Positions 54,135 through 61,677 of a DNA stretch of 64,000 nucleotides are shown piece by piece. The DNA is taken from positions 78,179-142,178 of the forward strand of contig JAICWO010000015.1 in assembly GCA_025934775.1 (NCBI GenBank), read 5' to 3'. Both the position numbers and the translations under genes were made by a program. Source of the DNA: Gemmatimonadaceae bacterium (GTDB lineage: Bacteria; Gemmatimonadota; Gemmatimonadetes; Gemmatimonadales; Gemmatimonadaceae). Each line of letters opens with the position of its first letter. Position 1 is the stretch's first letter. The notes under the pieces are model-generated. The model saw only the letters and a list, made by a program, of their open reading frames with translations, was not told the DNA's origin and did not search any database.

Positions 54135-54573
54135 CAGATTCCATAAGATTTGCGCGTACCGGTCGAAGCTCACTGGTACTTGCAAGGCTTTGAATCGTCC
54201 GGTCCTGCAATGCGCCGTTCACCGCTTGCGCGCAGGGCGACGAAGCAGCGCGCATTTGGCGGCAACGTATGCTGCTGCTATGCAGGAACGGATTCTGGCT
54301 TGGGTACAGCGTCATTGGAGACTGTCATCGCCTCGGGACGGACGTTGCGTCCACGCCCGAGTCCTCAAGCATGGGCGCAACCTGCACAGCCAAGCAAATG
54401 GCTTCGGATCGGCCGACGGTCGTTTTATACTATGCGGAAACGGCAATTCTGCAAGTCATAATTTCCCCATCCTCACGCGTATCTCCAAACGATGCCTGGT
54501 TTCGTAGCGCCATGCGAGCGTCATGTGCTGCGGCGACAGGCACTTTGACAACGCCTGTTGCATCGTCGGATGA
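54135..54573. other. Intergenic region, no gene recognised
   Basis: About 440 bp without a convincing coding frame on either strand; short open frames here have no recognisable domain or ribosome-binding site. Base composition is less GC-rich than most of the window. Confidence 0.5.
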
Positions 54574-54616
54574 ATATTAGAAAGTGTTAATCTACCAGAT
54601 TAGAAGCTGTTAATCT
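54574..54616. promoter_or_regulatory. Tandem 20-bp palindromic operator-like repeats
   Basis: Two copies of a 20-bp imperfect palindrome, 54574-54593 and 54597-54616, are 17/20 identical and start 23 bp apart. The second is AGATTAGAAGCTGTTAATCT, with arms AGATTA/TAATCT around an 8-nt centre. They end 25 bp before the ATG of the interrupted membrane-protein gene. TTGACA at 54628-54633 lies just after them. The layout suggests binding of a dimeric repressor or activator on nearby helical faces. Confidence 0.6.
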
Positions 54617-54641
54617 TCGAATAACCCTTGACATATCCCTC

Positions 54642-55045
54642 ATGGAGCACCAGGGTAGCGTTCATCTCCTCTTCTCGCGCCCGCCCATGCCCCGTCCCGG
54701 CGAGGTCGTCTCGCACTGGCATCACTTTGTCGAGGACCTCAATACCTCGACGCTCGATTTCTACAAGTCCGTCGAGCAAACGCTCATCGCCAAAGAGTCA
54801 CCGGTTCGGCCCACCCGAGTAGACTGGGCCGATCGTGGCGTTCTTTCCGCCAAGCGCGAGTACCTTCGCGCCGCCTACGGCCGCTACTCCTTCGACATCG
54901 CCGCCTTCCCTTTCGGAAGGGATTTCTTCTTCTCATGGTGGCTCACCAAGCGCCGGCCGGAAGGAGCACTTGGCATGGGGTGTATGGCGATGGTCAGACT
55001 CCTCATCGCCCTCGCGGTATTCGTGAAGCTTTTCGGCTACATCGG
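54642..55045 (+). pseudogene. Membrane-protein gene, 5' segment, interrupted by IS21 element
   Basis: The first 134 codons of an unrecognised gene (MEHQGSVHLLFSRPPMPRPG, RVDWADRGVLSAKREYLRAA, YSFDIAAFPFGRDFFFSWWL) ending in a hydrophobic stretch, ALGMGCMAMVRLLIALAVFV, at ATCGG 55041-55045. The IS21 element follows directly. The frame resumes at 57487 and, after the IS5-type insertion, ends at TGA 59124-59126. Joining 54642-55045, 57487-57777 and 59117-59126 gives 705 nt, exactly 235 codons including the stop. The intact protein (234 aa) had an N-terminal soluble region and about three membrane helices. Function unknown. Confidence 0.85.
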
Positions 55046-55095
55046 TGTGCGTTCTCCCAATTATGTCGCAGTTTTTCTCTAAATTCTGTCGCAGC
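55046..55095 (+). repeat. IS21 left terminal inverted repeat with two internal binding-site copies
   Basis: 50 bp, 43/50 identical to the reverse complement of 57432-57481. Within it a motif of about 18 bp like TTCTCTAAATTCTGTCGC occurs twice (the outer copy degenerate), as in the multiple transposase-binding sites at IS21 ends. Confidence 0.9.
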
Positions 55096-55167
55096 TGAGA
55101 GCCTCCCTGTTTCGTTGGGCCGTTCACGGTGGGATGAGAAATCCCGGTTACCGGAGGCCCGAGGAGG

Positions 55168-56607
55168 ATGCTCAGCATGTTGGATCGTCATGCGGTTCGG
55201 AAGTTGTTGGATGCCGGGGTAAACCCCCGCGCCGTCGCCGCGCAGTTCCGCGTTTCTCGCCGCACCATCGAGCGGATCGCGCGCGAAGCGGAGATCCGAA
55301 GCAGCGCAGATGGGGTGTTGCAGCGCGAGGGAGAAGCGGCCCGACGATTGGTCGGTCGCCCGCACGTGACGGCGGCCGTTCGCGCCCGCGTCCAGGCGCT
55401 CGTCGTCGATGATCCCGAATGCCCGCCGGGGGAGATCTGCCGTCTGTTGCGGGCAGAAGGGACCCCGCTTGGCCTGAGCACGGTGTATCGCGTGCTCCGC
55501 GAGGTGCGGGCGACGATTCCCGTCGCGCTGCAGGTCCGCTTCGAGGGGGTGGCGGGCGAGTTTGCGCAATTTGATATCGGCGAAGTGAGCGTCCGGCTCG
55601 CCGAAGGCCAGCGGCGCACGGTGCACTTCGCGGCGTATCGCCTCAAGTACTCGCGCTGGATGCATGTAGTGATCGTCCCGAATGAGCGGGTCGAGGCCTT
55701 GATTCGGAGTTTGCTCGACAGCTTTGCGCGGAGCGGCGGCGTCCCCTTGCGTGTGGTGTTCGACAATCCAAAGACGGTGGTCGTGCGCCACGAGGAAGGG
55801 CGGCCCGTGTGGAATGCGGTGCTGGCGCCGGTCGCGATCGATTACGGCTTCAAGATCGAGCTCTGCACGCCGCGGCAGCCGCAACAGAAAGGCGCGGTCG
55901 AAAATCTCGTCGGCTACGTGAAGCGCGCCTTTTTCCGCGCCCGGCGCTTCACGGATCTCGCGACCGACTTGCCACAGCAGCTCGCCGAGTGGCTCCTCGA
56001 GGTGAACACGACGCGGCCGAGTCGTGCGACAAAGGAGATCCCCGCTGTGCGCCTCGCCGCGGAGCAGGCGCGCATGAAAGCGCTTGCGGTGGCCCCGGAA
56101 GAGTATGGGCTGCGCATCCCCGTCACCGTCGGCCCGACGGCGATGGTAACGCACCAAGGGCTTCGCTATGCGATGCCGGCGGCGGCGTGTGGGATTCCGG
56201 CCACGCTCTGGCTCTATCCGGACCGCGTGAAGATCGTGACGGCGGGCAGCAAGCACGAGGCCGTGCATCCGCGCTTCCCGTCGCATGGCACCGGGAGCTA
56301 CTTGCCCGGCCAGCGCGCCGCGCAGCTCGCGGCGGTCGCCGGCGCGCGGAAACGCCTCTACTTCATGCGCGAGCGGATTCTCGAGCTGGGACCCGTGGGC
56401 GAAGGGTATCTCACCGAGCTGATTCATCAGCGGCCCCACACCTGGAAGGGCGACGTCGAGCGCCTCTTCGCGCTGCTCGAAGAACTGGGCGACACGCATT
56501 TCCGGCTCGTGCTCCAGCGCGCGCTCTTCCAGCGGCTCATTGGCGCGGAATACGTCGTGCGCCTCGTCGCCCGCGGCGCGGGCAGTTCCTCGGAGGCGGT
56601 CTCATGA
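55168..56607 (+). CDS. istA: IS21 family transposase IstA
   Basis: 479 residues from ATG 55168 (ATG 55177 also possible). An N-terminal helix-turn-helix (LDAGVNPRAVAAQFRVSRRT) is followed by the DDE integrase core: D136 in GEFAQFDIGEV, D199 in LRVVFDNPKTVV and E245 in QQKGAVENLVGYVKR. The C-terminal Mu-type beta domain follows. All catalytic residues are present. Its stop overlaps istB (ATGA). Confidence 0.95.
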   Translation: MLSMLDRHAVRKLLDAGVNPRAVAAQFRVSRRTIERIAREAEIRSSADGVLQREGEAARRLVGRPHVTAAVRARVQALVVDDPECPPGEICRLLRAEGTPLGLSTVYRVLREVRATIPVALQVRFEGVAGEFAQFDIGEVSVRLAEGQRRTVHFAAYRLKYSRWMHVVIVPNERVEALIRSLLDSFARSGGVPLRVVFDNPKTVVVRHEEGRPVWNAVLAPVAIDYGFKIELCTPRQPQQKGAVENLVGYVKRAFFRARRFTDLATDLPQQLAEWLLEVNTTRPSRATKEIPAVRLAAEQARMKALAVAPEEYGLRIPVTVGPTAMVTHQGLRYAMPAAACGIPATLWLYPDRVKIVTAGSKHEAVHPRFPSHGTGSYLPGQRAAQLAAVAGARKRLYFMRERILELGPVGEGYLTELIHQRPHTWKGDVERLFALLEELGDTHFRLVLQRALFQRLIGAEYVVRLVARGAGSSSEAVS

Positions 56608-57422
56608 CGCCGGCCGCCACGCGTCGCCGCCGCGCGCCCAGCGCGCCGCCCGCTCCGGTCCACGATCTCGACGGCATGCTGCGGCGACTGCATCTCCCCA
56701 CGGTGCGGCGGCTGTATGCCGAGCTGGCGACGCGCGCCGAGACGGAGGGCATGAGCTATCGCACGTATCTCGAAACGCTCATCGCCGAAGAAATCGCGCA
56801 TCGCGCGGAGACGCGGCTCACGCGCGCGGTGCGCAAAGCGCGCTTCCCGTTTCTCCGCACGATCGATGACTTCAACTTCACCTTCCAAACCGCCCTCAAA
56901 CTCCAGATGCTCGGCAGCTATTTGGGGCCGGAACTCGTGAGCGAGGGAAAGAACGCGATCTTCAGTGGCCCCAGCGGCACGGGGAAATCGCACCTCTGCA
57001 TCGCGATCGCGTACCGCGCGATTCAACATGGGTACGAAGCCCGCTTCGTCGGCGCGGACGAATTGATCGGGGAGCTCTCGCGCGCGGCGACGAAAGCCCG
57101 GCTCACCGCGGCGCTCGCGCCGTATCTGCATCCCCACGTCCTGATCATCGACGAGCTGGGCTATCTCTCCCATGCGGCCGACGCCGCCAACGTGCTCTAT
57201 CGCGTGATCAACGAACGGTATCTCCAACGTCGCCCCATCCTGCTCACGACCAACAAACCGCTGGCGGCCTTGGGCGACGTCGTGCATGATGGCGACCTGG
57301 CCGAGGCGATTCTTGATCGGCTCCTCGAGCGGGGCGTGCATTTCGCGCTGCGCGGCCGCTCGTACCGCACCCGGCACTTATCCGAGGAGGAGGCCCCACC
57401 CCGTCGCGCGAAGTCTGCCTAA
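56604..57422 (+). CDS. istB: IS21 family helper ATPase IstB
   Basis: 272 residues from ATG 56604, coupled to istA by ATGA. N-terminal helical domain (VHDLDGMLRRLHLPTVRRLY, MSYRTYLETLIAEEIAHRAE), then a AAA+ core with Walker A FSGPSGTGKSHL and Walker B VLIIDELGYLSH; sensor TTNKPLAALGDV. IstB binds target DNA and activates IstA for transposition. The upstream open stretch in the same frame is an antigene of istA and not part of it. Confidence 0.95.
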   Translation: MTPAATRRRRAPSAPPAPVHDLDGMLRRLHLPTVRRLYAELATRAETEGMSYRTYLETLIAEEIAHRAETRLTRAVRKARFPFLRTIDDFNFTFQTALKLQMLGSYLGPELVSEGKNAIFSGPSGTGKSHLCIAIAYRAIQHGYEARFVGADELIGELSRAATKARLTAALAPYLHPHVLIIDELGYLSHAADAANVLYRVINERYLQRRPILLTTNKPLAALGDVVHDGDLAEAILDRLLERGVHFALRGRSYRTRHLSEEEAPPRRAKSA

Positions 57423-57431
57423 CTCGCTCTT

Positions 57432-57481
57432 GCTGCGACAGAATTTAGAGAAAAACCGCGACAGAATTTAGAGAACCGGCA
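57432..57481 (-). repeat. IS21 right terminal inverted repeat
   Basis: 50-bp partner of the left end, containing two near-identical copies of GCGACAGAATTTAGAGAA. It begins 10 bp after the istB stop and ends at the CA dinucleotide before the ATCGG duplication. Confidence 0.9.
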
Positions 57482-57486
57482 ATCGG

Positions 57487-57777
57487 TGGATTTGTGGCGT
57501 TTGTCGTTGTCGTCGCGGGTGTGTGGAGCGCTATGGCTAGCGGCTCGATGCCTGGTGCGGAGTTCGTTGAGGATATCTGCCTCAGTCTCCCCATCGTTGG
57601 ATTGCTCTATTCCCGCTTCATTCGCCCGGTGACGTACTTCTCCGAAGACACACGCCTCGTCTTCCAGGAATCGGTGCACAAAGTGGTCGTGAGGCACGTA
57701 GAGACACTCTTGTCCGTCGCGAAGCTCCCGCCACTCACTCCGGAACAGGCGAAGATCCGGGTGAGCCGGTGCCCTAG
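57487..57777 (+). pseudogene. Membrane-protein gene, middle segment between two insertion sequences
   Basis: Continues the frame of the 54642 gene: GGFVAFVVVVAGVWSAMASG, AEFVEDICLSLPIVGLLYSR, FIRPVTYFSEDTRLVFQESV, HKVVVRHVETLLSVAKLPPL. It contains two hydrophobic helices and a cytosolic-type tail. It is cut at CTAG 57774-57777 by the IS5-type element. The last codons (SGQ-stop) lie at 59117-59126 on the other side. Confidence 0.85.
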
Positions 57778-59112
57778 CAGGCCGCTGAAAAATCCGGTGA
57801 AGTGAGCACTTTGATCTTCGGCGGCGCGATTCGAAGGCGATGGCAGGGCGATGGCGGTGGATTTCCGCCGCCGCGCGGCGGCAAGTGCCGCGTTGTGCGA
57901 CGCATCATGCCGGCCGACCGGCGAGCATTGATCGCATCCGAATCAGATTGTACGCCGCACTGGTGAAGGCGAAGAGCCACCCCACGAGCTCGCGGCCACG
58001 GTGGTGGAGCTTCCGGACGACGCCCACGCATTGCTGCCAGCCGAAGCCTTGCTCGACGAGTTTCCGTTTGCGTTGACTGATCACGTAGCCGCCGTGCCGC
58101 GTCGTACGTTGATCGACCGCACTGCGCTGGCCGCGGTACCGCGTGGGATTCGGGCTGACGTGCGGCGTGAAGCCGAGCGTCCGCACGCCGGTGACGAAAT
58201 CCGGCACATCATAACCGCGATCGGCGCCGAGCGTGCGCTGGCGGCGCGACGGCGGCAAGCAGGTCAGCATCTCGAGCCCGGCTTCGCACTCCGCATGGCC
58301 ACTCGGCGAGCGGACATCGGTCTGCACGATCAAACCGTGCCGATTCTCGGTGAGCACGCTCGCTTGATAGGCGAGAATGGCCGCGGTGTGGTGACTCTTC
58401 CGCGCGAGCCGGGCGTCCGGATCGGTCACCGACTGATGCGTGGTGTTACTCCGCTTCTGGCCTTAGAAGTTGAGACTCGGATTCCGCCCCGCGTAGCCCG
58501 GGCCATCCTCGTCCGACGGCGGCGGGGGCTCGGGACGATCTTTCGGGCGAAAACTCTTCTGGCTCGCCCACGCTTCAAGGAGCGTCCCATCGACGGTGAA
58601 GTGGTCGTGCGAGAGCAGGTGCTGGCGATTGGCGACGACGAGCACGGCGTTGAAGAACGCCTCGGCGATGTTGCCGTCGAGCAGCCGATCGCGGTTCTTC
58701 GAGAACACCGTCGGCACCCAGACGGCATCATCCGGCGTGAGCCCCACGAACCAGCGATAGAGCAAGTTGTAATCGAGCTGCTCCATCAATTGCCGCTCAC
58801 TCCGAATCGTGTAGCACACCTGGAGGAGCAGCGCGCGGAGCAGCTGCTCGGGTGGAATCGAGGGACGGCCCACGGCGGAGTACAACGCCTGAAACCGCGG
58901 CGAGAGCTCAAGCAGGATCGGATCGACGAGCTTCCGCAGGGCGCGCAGTGGGTGGTCGGCCGGGATTCGGTCTTCGATCGACCGCGTGCTGAAGAGAATC
59001 GCTTGCCGCTCGTCCGCTCCACGCATCGGCGCTCTCGCTGTCGAGGTCGCGCGAAGATACGGCACTCCTCCGCGCCCGTCGGTTACGATTTCCTTAGTTT
59101 TTCAGCAGCCTG
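57778..59112 (-). mobile_element. IS5 family-type insertion sequence, 1335 bp, CTAG target duplication
   Basis: Ends carry 15-bp inverted repeats with one mismatch (CAGGCCGCTGAAAAA at the left, the complement of CAGGCTGCTGAAAAA at the right). They are flanked by CTAG at 57774-57777 and 59113-59116, matching the YTAR target preference of IS5. The single transposase gene on the minus strand is broken by an in-frame stop. The element interrupts the final codons of the membrane-protein gene. Confidence 0.9.
57905..59026 (-). pseudogene. IS5 family transposase with in-frame TAA
   Basis: From ATG 59026 (MRGADERQAILFSTRSIEDR) the sequence matches IS5-family DDE transposases: RPSIPPEQLLRALLLQVCYT, RSERQLMEQLDYNLLYRWFV, FTVDGTLLEAWASQKSFRPK (first Asp). 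It meets TAA at 58463-58465 after GRNPSLNF. The same frame then continues GQKRSNTTHQSVTDPDARLA, TLGADRGYDVPDFV (second Asp) and QRKRKLVEQGFGWQQC (Glu). No frameshift is needed, only one nonsense codon. Full length was about 373 codons. It is probably inactive unless the stop is suppressed. Confidence 0.88.
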
Positions 59113-59116
59113 CTAG

Positions 59117-59344
59117 CGGGCAGTGAATCCGGCCGACCTGCTTCGGGCCTTTGATGCGTTCGAGCTGCGCACCCGTGGCCGGGATACGTGGCCCCATCGA
59201 GTGCCGCTCGAGCCTCTCTTTACGCCGATGCTCTCGGTTGAGCGTGTCCGAAGAGCTCCGCTGGACGATGCTCGGAAGCCCGGCATCCTAGAGCATCTCG
59301 AAGGCGTGCCGGCGACGGCGCCTCCGATTCTCGAGGCCGCGTAG
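59117..59344 (+). CDS. Short reading frame downstream of the interrupted gene, possible truncated gene
   Basis: GTG 59123 overlaps the restored TGA stop of the interrupted membrane-protein gene (GTGA), so in the ancestral state the two were probably coupled. The 73 codons (NPADLLRAFDAFELRTRGRD, TWPHRVPLEPLFTPMLS, LDDARKPGILEHLEG) look like the N-terminus of a longer protein. The frame stops at 59344, about 60 bp before the IS110 element. No family can be assigned. Confidence 0.35.
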   Translation, partial: RAVNPADLLRAFDAFELRTRGRDTWPHRVPLEPLFTPMLSVERVRRAPLDDARKPGILEHLEGVPATAPPILEAA

Positions 59345-59468
59345 CTCGGCGGCCAAGCCGGGGTCCGATCCGATTCGCCTGACGGCGCGCTCGAACCGTT
59401 CTGATATGAAGCGACCCGTCAAGGGTGCGCGGATGTGGGCGCTGCAGCTGCTGGTCTGATCGAGATGG

Positions 59469-59671
59469 GATTGCCTGGAGCGATGGGACGCGGGGCGCGA
59501 CGGCTGATCACTCTGATATGCGCGGATTGGTTCGAAGAACGTACCGCAGGATCGTGATCCGTCGGGCGCCGCCGCAGACTAGGCGCGCGAGTTCGACATC
59601 GGGATGACATCTGATCGCATAGAACAAGGGCGGATGTGCCTTACCGACCCGGCCCATCGCGCCAGGCAATC
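59469..59671 (-). ncRNA. Candidate bridge/seek RNA in the IS110 3' non-coding region
   Basis: Arms 59469-59490 and 59650-59671 are complementary at 20 of 22 positions, closing a 203-nt domain that starts 11 nt after the transposase stop. Inside, 59494-59511 pairs with 59554-59570 in a broken helix of about 15 bp that holds a 42-nt loop (59512-59553). A further short hairpin overlaps the outer arm (CCAGG-CAAT-CCTGG, 59662-59675). IS1111-group elements are known to encode a guide RNA downstream of the transposase. Size, position and a large internal loop fit, but no sequence homologue was checked. Orientation is assumed to follow the transposase. Confidence 0.55.
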
Positions 59672-59681
59672 CTGGAGCGAG

Positions 59682-60821
59682 TTAGGACATGATGGGTGTC
59701 GTTGGCAGTGGTTCGACGGTTTGGCCGATGGCCCAGATAAAGCCAAGGAGCTCGCGACCGATGACCGTCGCGACGGCGAGCGGCGCTTTGCCGCGCTCGG
59801 TGAGTTTTAGATAGCGGGGACAGAGGCGATGCTGTGCTTTCGTGGCGATTGCGATGATCGGAGCGGGTTGGTCGGCCTGCCGCGCCCGCAAGGTCCCACT
59901 CGCCGCGTTGGCGCGATGCCGATACGCCCACGCAGCTTCGACGAGCACACGCCGCAAGTGCGCATTTCCAGTTTTGGTAATCGCTCCCCGATGCACCCCA
60001 CTGCCGCTCGAGTGCTCGCGCGGTACGAGTCCCGTGTAGCCCATGAGATGCCGCGGCGTCGCAAAGCGCCGAAGCGTGCCGACTTCACTGACGATCGTAG
60101 CCGCCGTGATCAGCTGCACGCCACGCAGCGCGGCGAGCGCGGCGAGCGCGGCGATCAAGGCTTGCTGCGTCGGGGCGAGGGTCTCGATCGCCGTCGTGAT
60201 GGCGCGCGCGAGGCGCGCCACGCGATCGGCGAGCACGGCGAGCGTCGCTCGGTATTCGTCGTAGACGATCTGCAACGTTGTGAGCTCGAAGCGCTGCTGC
60301 GTGAGCCACTGCGCGTGCTTCAGCGTCCACGCTGTCATCCCTTCGGGCCGCTGCCGACCGTGTCGCAACAAGAACTTGCTCACGCGATGCCGCGCCCGCA
60401 GCTGATCCTGTTTGGCCACCTCCCGCGCGCGCACCAGATCGCGCAACGCCTCCGTCGCCGCATCAGGCACCCACACAGCCGTGAGATCACCGGAGCGATA
60501 GCAGCGCGCGAGCCGCACGGCGTCTTTGCGATCGGTTTTCACGCGATCGCCGGCTTTGGTCGGAATCAAGCTCGGCGCGATGACGTCGCAGTGGACACCG
60601 AGGACGGTGAGTTGCCAATAGGTCGTGTAGCCCGTTGGGCCGGCCTCGTAACACACGCGGAGTGTCGAAGCATCGCCAAGCTTTGCGATCAGTTTCCGCA
60701 GCGCCTCCGGCCGATTGCGAATCGTGCCAAGCTCGCGGACACTGCCGTCCGGCTCCGCGATGGCGACCGCGATTGTTTCTGCATGGACATCCAATCCGAG
60801 ATAGCGCAGTTTCTTCTTCAT
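59682..60821 (-). CDS. IS110 family transposase (DEDD recombinase)
   Basis: 379 residues. The RuvC-like DEDD set is intact: D11 in LGLDVHAETIAVA, E59 in VCYEAGPTGY, D97 and D100 in VKTDRKDAVRLARCY. The C-terminal transposase_20 domain has RGVQLITAATIVSEVG, FATPRHLMGYTGLVPREHSS with the catalytic-serine region, and KTGNAHLRRVLVEAAW. Full length and no internal stops, so it may be functional. The start ATG 60821 has GGAG upstream. Confidence 0.93.
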   Translation of the reverse strand: MKKKLRYLGLDVHAETIAVAIAEPDGSVRELGTIRNRPEALRKLIAKLGDASTLRVCYEAGPTGYTTYWQLTVLGVHCDVIAPSLIPTKAGDRVKTDRKDAVRLARCYRSGDLTAVWVPDAATEALRDLVRAREVAKQDQLRARHRVSKFLLRHGRQRPEGMTAWTLKHAQWLTQQRFELTTLQIVYDEYRATLAVLADRVARLARAITTAIETLAPTQQALIAALAALAALRGVQLITAATIVSEVGTLRRFATPRHLMGYTGLVPREHSSGSGVHRGAITKTGNAHLRRVLVEAAWAYRHRANAASGTLRARQADQPAPIIAIATKAQHRLCPRYLKLTERGKAPLAVATVIGRELLGFIWAIGQTVEPLPTTPIMS

Positions 60822-60875
60822 AAGCGATCGGCTCCGTCACGTTGTGGCTCTGACCAATTGGCCTATTCCAATTGA

Positions 60876-61250
60876 CTAACCCACGTTACCGTGACCGCGA
60901 GCCGGTCGCTTCATTCTGACTAGTGGCGCGCTCGTGGCATGCGGCGCATGCAGCGGATGGTAGAGATACTGCTGCCCCGGAAGACTCTCGCTGCGGTCGA
61001 GCGCGAGGAACACCGCGTCGAGGTCGAGATCGCGCCATGCACGATCATCGAGGCCGGTACCGCCTGCGTCGCGCGCGCTTCGCGCCTGATACGCTGCCGC
61101 GACGTCCAGATCGCGTGATCGCTTTCCGGCCCGCTCCGGACCGCGCCGCAGCAGCCAGAAGATCCTCGCGTTGGGGAAAATGCGCATCGCGAGTATGGCA
61201 GCCGCGGGCGCGATCAGGGCGAGAACGAGAAATAGCGGGGAGAATGCCAT
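60876..61250 (-). pseudogene. MutS-related membrane protein, N-terminal fragment truncated by IS110
   Basis: Begins with a hydrophobic segment (FSPLFLVLALIAPAAAILAM), then RAWRDLDLDAVFLALDRSES and LPGQQYLYHPLHAP. The latter resembles the N-terminus of membrane-associated MutS-related proteins (DLDxDxVFxxLDRTxSxxGQQxLY). Homology stops near 60925 where the IS110 end begins; the last codons (MKRPARGHGNVG) come from the element. The clamp and ATPase domains are not found on the other side of the element. Confidence 0.5.
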
Positions 61251-61422
61251 GCAGGAACTATGGGTTGTGGACGTCGGTCAGGAAGGATAGGCCGTTGTCT
61301 GCGCACGTGGGCGTGACCGGCGTTCGCGTGAGAGCCATCGGGCGGGTGCGCACCGGAGGGATGCTTGCTAAGCCGTTGATCCACGAAGGGTTCCCCGACC
61401 CGTCGACAGCGGAATCTCAAAA

Positions 61423-61673
61423 TGGTTTTGCCGGCACGCCTCCCAGGACGTGTGCCCGTGGAACGTCCGGTTCGCGACGGAGCTGAAGGAACCGGCGTTC
61501 CGGCCGCGTGATTTCATCGCGAACAAGGATGCACGCAGACTCGCGGAGGATCTGCTCGCGATGAGTCAGGACACTTCAGCGCGGCATTTCGCAAGTCGCC
61601 GATGAAGCGTGCGAAGCTGGCGGGGCTCAAGCGCAATGCGCGGATCACACTGGAGCGCGCCGAGGAAGTGTGA
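61423..61673 (+). pseudogene. queG-like 3' fragment, frameshifted
   Basis: Frame one reads ASQDVCPWNVRFATELKEPA, FRPRDFIANKDARRLAEDLL, AMSQD. A one-base loss near 61573 then moves to a second frame, FSAAFRKSPMKRAKLAGLKR, NARITLERAEEV and stop 61671-61673. This is the C-terminal part of a QueG protein with the canonical CPWN motif, different from the intact QueG in this window. No N-terminal part is present upstream (61251-61422 shows no gene). Confidence 0.75.
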
Positions 61674-61677
61674 GCCT

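Larger units (their letters stand above)
55046..57481 (+). mobile_element. IS21 family insertion sequence, complete, 2436 bp, 5-bp target duplication
   Basis: The element starts TG and ends CA. It has 50-bp terminal inverted repeats with 7 mismatches, and ATCGG occurs directly on both sides (55041-55045 and 57482-57486) as the target duplication. It contains overlapping istA and istB genes with intact motifs, so it may be active. It interrupts the membrane-protein gene at 54642. Confidence 0.95.
59406..60915 (-). mobile_element. IS110 family element, IS1111 group (about 1.5 kb)
   Basis: A complete DEDD transposase on the minus strand is bracketed by an 11-bp inverted repeat: ATGAAGCGACC at 59406-59416 and its complement at 60905-60915. 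Subterminal inverted repeats of this size typify the IS1111 group; the true ends should lie a few bases further out and make no target duplication. The transposase leaves a 3' non-coding region of about 275 bp that contains a large nested inverted repeat. Confidence 0.8.

Noticed and set aside
54100..54580. Overlapping short plus- and minus-strand frames between the lipoprotein gene and the tandem operator
   Set aside because: None has a recognisable domain, signal peptide or ribosome-binding site; left as non-coding.
55809..56603. Upstream extension of the istB frame
   Set aside because: It is the alternative frame of istA; istB starts at ATG 56604, coupled to the istA stop.
58001..59116. 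Plus-strand open frame of 371 codons across the IS5-type element
   Set aside because: Antisense of the transposase; no ribosome-binding site or domain.
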